Part shown: piece by piece, positions 21,749 to 24,693 of the stretch
How the letters are laid out: the number at the start of each line of letters is the position of its first letter
Numbering within the stretch: the first letter of the stretch is position 1
DNA from: an uncultured Collinsella sp.
Lineage (GTDB): Bacteria > Actinomycetota > Coriobacteriia > Coriobacteriales > Coriobacteriaceae
Length of the DNA stretch: 24,693 nucleotides
NCBI GenBank assembly: GCA_902495525.1
Contig: CABUXL010000025.1
Coordinates: 1-24,693, forward strand
Reading direction: 5' to 3'
The notes under the pieces: model-generated
Told to the model about the DNA's origin: nothing
What the model saw: only the letters and a program-made list of their open reading frames with translations
The model's database searches: none
Translations under genes and position numbers: made by a program

Positions 21749-23047
21749 ATGGCACCAGCTCTGTCCGATTTTCAACCGCAACCAGCGCCTCAGGCTACCA
21801 CAGCGGCGCAGACCGCTATCGGTGACGGTCTTGTCGCAGAAGCTCAGGCTTTTGCAGACGAGCTCGCTGCGTGGCGCCACGATCTACACCAGATGCCCGA
21901 GCTCGGTAACAATCTTCCACAGACGTCTGCCTATATTCAGGCGCGCCTGACCGAGATGGACATTCCCTATACCACGCTTGTCGATGGTTCCTGCGTTGTG
22001 GGCCTTGTCGGCGCCGGTGCCGCCGCGGCCGCTCAGGACAATGGCACGTGCAAGGACGAGCAGGCCGGAACGGTCGTCATGCTCCGAGGCGATATGGATG
22101 CCCTGCCCGTTGTCGAGGAATCCGGCGAGCCCTTTGCATCCACCAATGGCTGCATGCATGCTTGCGGTCACGATATGCACGCGACGGCGCTGCTTGGTGC
22201 GGCGCGCCTGCTCAAGGCCCGCGAGGCAGAGCTTGTTGATGCCAACGCCACGGTTAAGTTGCTGTTCCAGCCGGGCGAGGAGACCTTTGAGGGAGCACGC
22301 GCTGCCATCGCCGACGGCTTGCTCGAGAGCCCGCGCCCTCAGGCGGCCTTTGCCGTGCATGTCAACAGCCAGTCGCCGCTTGGCCTGGTGCTCTACGGCA
22401 GTCCGGCGCTCTCGGGCGTGTACGGTTTCCGCATCACGCTGCAGGGCAAGGGCGGCCATGGCTCGAGCCCCGAGATCTGCATCGATCCCATCACGGCCGG
22501 CGTCCATGTGCACCTGGCGCTCCAGGAGCTTATCTCCCGCGAGGTGCCGGCGGCCAAGGAAGTCGCACTTACCGTTGGTAAGTTCGCCGGCGGCTTGGCG
22601 GCCAACGTCATCCCCGACACCTGCGTGCTCGAGGGAACGCTGCGCGGCTTTGATGTTGAGCTCATGGCTCACCTCAAGACCCGCATCGCGGAGGTCGTTA
22701 ACGGTGTTGCCACAACATATCGTACGCCGGCGACCATCGAGACACTTTCGGATGTTCCGCCGCTTGTACTCGACAGCGATATGACTCAGGCGTCGCTTGG
22801 CTACGTGGGCGCAGTGCTGCCCAAGGCGGCTTTCTTGCCGCTTTTCCATGCCATGGCGAGTGAGGACTTCGCGCTTATCTCGAGCGAGATTCCGAGTGCG
22901 TACTTTACCGTGGGCGCGGCCGTAACCGACACGGACGAACACTTTGCCCAGCACCATCCCAAGGCACGTTTTAACGATGCCGAGCTTCCTCTCGGCGCCG
23001 CGGCCTATACCGCCGTCGCTTTGGGCTATATCGCCGACCACCGGTAG
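21749..23047 (+). CDS. M20D-family metallo-amidohydrolase (hippurate hydrolase / N-acyl-amino-acid amidase-like)
   Basis: 432 residues, cytoplasmic, no signal peptide. Family features: WRHDLHQMPEL near the start, GDMDALPV, and MHACGHDMHATALLGAA with metal ligands C139 and H141. The catalytic Glu pair E177/E178 lies in FQPGEET, with H204 in FAVHV and H402 in AQHHPKARFND near the end. The lid-domain motif GKGGHGSSPE is also present. Relatives cleave N-acyl amino acids, hippurate, indole-acetyl amino acids or aminobenzoyl-glutamate; sequence alone does not choose. The first 30 residues are Ala/Gln-rich and not conserved. GGAGGG lies 6-7 nt before the ATG. An OFA-like MFS transporter follows 120 bp later, which may supply the substrate (inference). 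Confidence 0.93.
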   Translation: MAPALSDFQPQPAPQATTAAQTAIGDGLVAEAQAFADELAAWRHDLHQMPELGNNLPQTSAYIQARLTEMDIPYTTLVDGSCVVGLVGAGAAAAAQDNGTCKDEQAGTVVMLRGDMDALPVVEESGEPFASTNGCMHACGHDMHATALLGAARLLKAREAELVDANATVKLLFQPGEETFEGARAAIADGLLESPRPQAAFAVHVNSQSPLGLVLYGSPALSGVYGFRITLQGKGGHGSSPEICIDPITAGVHVHLALQELISREVPAAKEVALTVGKFAGGLAANVIPDTCVLEGTLRGFDVELMAHLKTRIAEVVNGVATTYRTPATIETLSDVPPLVLDSDMTQASLGYVGAVLPKAAFLPLFHAMASEDFALISSEIPSAYFTVGAAVTDTDEHFAQHHPKARFNDAELPLGAAAYTAVALGYIADHR

Positions 23048-23054
23048 CACCCAA

Positions 23055-23110
23055 CCTTGCCTTTCAAGCCTGCGGGCATGGCCGTAAGGCCTATGCCCTT
23101 GTCTTTCAAG
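23055..23110 (+). terminator. Hairpin flanked by direct repeats after the amidohydrolase gene
   Basis: GGGCAT-GGCC (23074-23083) pairs with GGCC-t-ATGCCC (23088-23098), a 10-bp stem with one bulged T around GTAA. TTGTCTTT follows, so partial termination is likely. The hairpin sits between two near-identical 14-nt direct repeats, CCTTGCCTTTCAAG (23055-23068) and CCTTGTCTTTCAAG (23097-23110). Confidence 0.55.
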
Positions 23111-23167
23111 GCAATCTTGGGCACTACCGGCGCCCGGCGCAGGCTATTCGTTTTTAAAAGGAGCGGT

Positions 23168-24472
23168 ATGTCCCAGCAGCGTAAGTTCTTCCCCGGCTGG
23201 CTCGTGGTGGCCTCCGGCTTCGTGATCATGGCCACGTGCTACACGATTTTCGTCAACTGCATGAGCCTGTTCCAGCCGCTGATCGTCAGCGACCTGGGCA
23301 TTTCCCTTGCGCAGTACAACATCTCCAATGCCATCTCCACCGTGGTGAGCGTCGTGGGTTCGCTCGTTATCGGCCATGTTGCCGATAAGGTGAGTGGCCG
23401 CGTATTGGGCTCGTTCACCGTTATCGCTACCTCGGCGGTGCTCGCGGGCATGAGCTTTGTGGGTGAGCTTTGGCAGGTCTACGTGCTCTTTGCCGTTTCG
23501 GGCTGCTTCGCTGTGGCCTCGACCCGTCTGCTCATTAGCCTGGTGACCGCCAACTGGTTTACCGCCAAGCGAGGCCTTGCCATCTCCATCGCACTTTCGG
23601 GCTCGGGCTTTGGCGGAGCTATTCTCTCGCCGATCGTGAGCTCGCTTATCGTGAGCGTTGGCTGGCGCTCTGCGTTCCTGGTACTCGCTGCCGTCTGCAT
23701 GGTGGCGGCACTGCCCATCACGGCCTACTCCTTCCGCACCAAGCCTTCCGAGATCGGCCTTAAGCCGCTCGGCGAGAACCCGGGCGATCCGTCCGTCTCG
23801 ACGGCTGGCGACAAGGACGAGCACACGGCGCCCGAGGTTAGCGTCGGCTGGTCTCGCATCAAGAAGAGCCCGGCGTTTTGGCTGCTCGTCGTTGCCTTCC
23901 TCTTTATGGGCTTGGTCAATGGCGCCATCTTGCCCAACCAGGTCACCAACATGACGAGCGTTACCGTCAACGGCGCCAAGATCGTCACGGGCGGACATGA
24001 TCCCATGTGGGCAGGTACCGTGCTTTCGGCCTATATGGTCACCGTCGTTGTCGCCAAAATTTCGCTCGGTGCGACCTATGACCGCTTTGGCCTGCGCTTT
24101 GGCAATATCCTTGGCTCCGTTGCGTGCATTATCGCCTGCGTGGCGCTGTGCTTCCCGACGACGGACCTCGGTCCTATTGTCGCCGCTGTGAGCTTTGGTA
24201 TCGGAACGTGCATGGGCACCATCACGCCTACCATCGCCGCGTCCAAGCAGTTTGGCATGGCCGACCTCGGCAAGGTCACGGGCACTATCACCTCGCTCGA
24301 GATGGTCGGCGGCACCGTGGGCGCCATTGTCTCGGGCGTGCTGTTCGATGCCACGGGCTCCTTTGCGAGCACCTGGATTGTGTGCCTGGCGTGCTCCGTG
24401 GTCATGCTCGTATTCCTGCTGGCCTCGGAGCCCATCGCCGCCAAGCTGCGCGCGAGCGTGGCGGGGGAGTAG
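23168..24472 (+). CDS. MFS transporter, OFA (oxalate/formate antiporter)-like
   Basis: 434 residues with 12 predicted membrane helices in two halves, joined by a hydrophilic loop of about 45 residues near the middle (PSEIGLKPLGENPGDPS). The opening FFPGWLVVASGFVIM resembles OFA and monocarboxylate-type MFS members. MFS motif-A-like loops are seen twice: GHVADKVSGR between helices 2 and 3, and GATYDRFGLRFG between helices 8 and 9. It probably carries organic anions or amino-acid-like compounds; the substrate is not determined. ATG 23168 has AAAAGGAG 5-6 nt ahead. The frame is open upstream through the hairpin region (to 23057), but that sequence is repeat-derived and an unlikely coding start. 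Confidence 0.93.
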   Translation: MSQQRKFFPGWLVVASGFVIMATCYTIFVNCMSLFQPLIVSDLGISLAQYNISNAISTVVSVVGSLVIGHVADKVSGRVLGSFTVIATSAVLAGMSFVGELWQVYVLFAVSGCFAVASTRLLISLVTANWFTAKRGLAISIALSGSGFGGAILSPIVSSLIVSVGWRSAFLVLAAVCMVAALPITAYSFRTKPSEIGLKPLGENPGDPSVSTAGDKDEHTAPEVSVGWSRIKKSPAFWLLVVAFLFMGLVNGAILPNQVTNMTSVTVNGAKIVTGGHDPMWAGTVLSAYMVTVVVAKISLGATYDRFGLRFGNILGSVACIIACVALCFPTTDLGPIVAAVSFGIGTCMGTITPTIAASKQFGMADLGKVTGTITSLEMVGGTVGAIVSGVLFDATGSFASTWIVCLACSVVMLVFLLASEPIAAKLRASVAGE

Positions 24473-24507
24473 ACGTCCGTCGCTCTTTTCTGTTCGCCCC
24501 GTTCTGT

Positions 24508-24571
24508 CCGTGGCCGCATTGGAAGCCGAATGGATGCTCGTACCATCATTCGGTTTCCAAGGCGGCCACGG
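24508..24571. repeat. Long imperfect inverted repeat (25-bp arms) after the MFS gene
   Basis: Arms 24508-24532 and 24547-24571 pair as 10 bp, mismatch, 6 bp, mismatch, 7 bp around a 14-nt loop. No T-run follows. Size and position match the inverted repeat at 15197-15266, although the sequence differs. Confidence 0.8.
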
Positions 24572-24581
24572 GCCTACGAAA

Positions 24582-24645
24582 TGATCCCTATTCCTCCGTC
24601 CCCAAGGGATCACGTGATCCGAAGGGGACGGAGGAATAGGGATCA
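24582..24645. repeat. 64-bp near-perfect palindrome, dispersed element
   Basis: The centre is at 24613/24614 (CAC|GTG). The outer 22 bp of each arm pair perfectly, then a 3-nt internal mismatch (24604-24606 with 24621-24623), then 7 perfect bp to the centre. The left half contains the same module (TGATCCCT ... CCTCCGTCCCCAAGGGATCA) seen at 15277-15301, where three or so bases are missing and the right half is absent. Confidence 0.85.
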
Positions 24646-24656
24646 CAAACAGCGGC

Positions 24657-24670
24657 GGGGGGGGGGGGGC
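24657..24670. repeat. Homopolymer tract of 14 G
   Basis: The longest single-base run in the window, in the non-coding 3' end, 12 bp after the 64-bp palindrome and 23 bp from the window edge. It could be a slippage-prone contingency tract for a gene beyond the window, or an assembly or sequencing artefact. Confidence 0.7.
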
Positions 24671-24693
24671 TGGCCGATACCGTGGACAAACAC

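Noticed and set aside
23144..24646. 500-codon minus-strand open frame
   Set aside because: Antisense to the MFS gene and running through the terminal palindromes; Arg/His/Asp-rich composition indicates a shadow.

Overview
The window reads as a GC-rich chromosomal segment from a Gram-positive actinobacterium. My best guess is class Coriobacteriia, close to Collinsella. This rests on gene content (two YhgE/Pip proteins, a VanRS-like pair beside a DD-carboxypeptidase, a PstB/PhoPR cluster, a CpsBCD-type tyrosine phosphoregulation cassette), on codon use, and on many short intergenic hairpins. No marker gene here fixes the genus. There are no rRNA genes, CRISPR arrays, transposases, integrases or phage genes.

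Layout. 1-682: two tandem tRNA-Arg(ACG) genes (the first loses 3 nt at the window edge), each with its own terminator, then a partial third repeat holding only the tRNA 3' end, the terminator and flanking DNA. 683-3124: an 813-residue cytoplasmic protein of unknown function with a TPR-like C-terminal region. 3217-3307: tRNA-Ser(GCT). 3441-4781 (minus): a secreted S11 D-Ala-D-Ala carboxypeptidase, divergent from a VanR/VanS-like two-component system (4979-6939). 7043-10139: pstB plus a PhoP/PhoR-type pair, behind a candidate PHO-box promoter. 10335-12399: a Wzz-like adaptor, a BY-kinase and a PHP-type tyrosine phosphatase, then a GNAT acetyltransferase. 13142-15166: htpG. 15493-20448: two adjoining YhgE/Pip membrane-protein genes. 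20649-21632: DMT/EamA transporter. 21749-23047: M20D amidohydrolase. 23168-24472: OFA-like MFS transporter. The right end is dense in palindromes and ends close to a 14-G tract.

How the genes work together. Much of the window concerns the cell envelope and its sensing: peptidoglycan trimming, a VanRS-like sensor next to it, a phosphate-starvation module, polysaccharide chain-length and tyrosine-kinase control, and two large envelope-spanning YhgE/Pip proteins. The right third looks like uptake and hydrolysis of small amino-acid-type substrates (inference only).

The features I find most worth following are the tRNA-linked inverted T-arm copies and the partial third tRNA-Arg repeat, the separation of pstB-phoPR from pstSCA, the CpsBCD cassette without any glycosyltransferase, the tandem YhgE/Pip pair, and a palindromic element found at both 15275 and 24582, each time after a 25-bp-arm hairpin. 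I found no clear self-contained new defence or mobile system.
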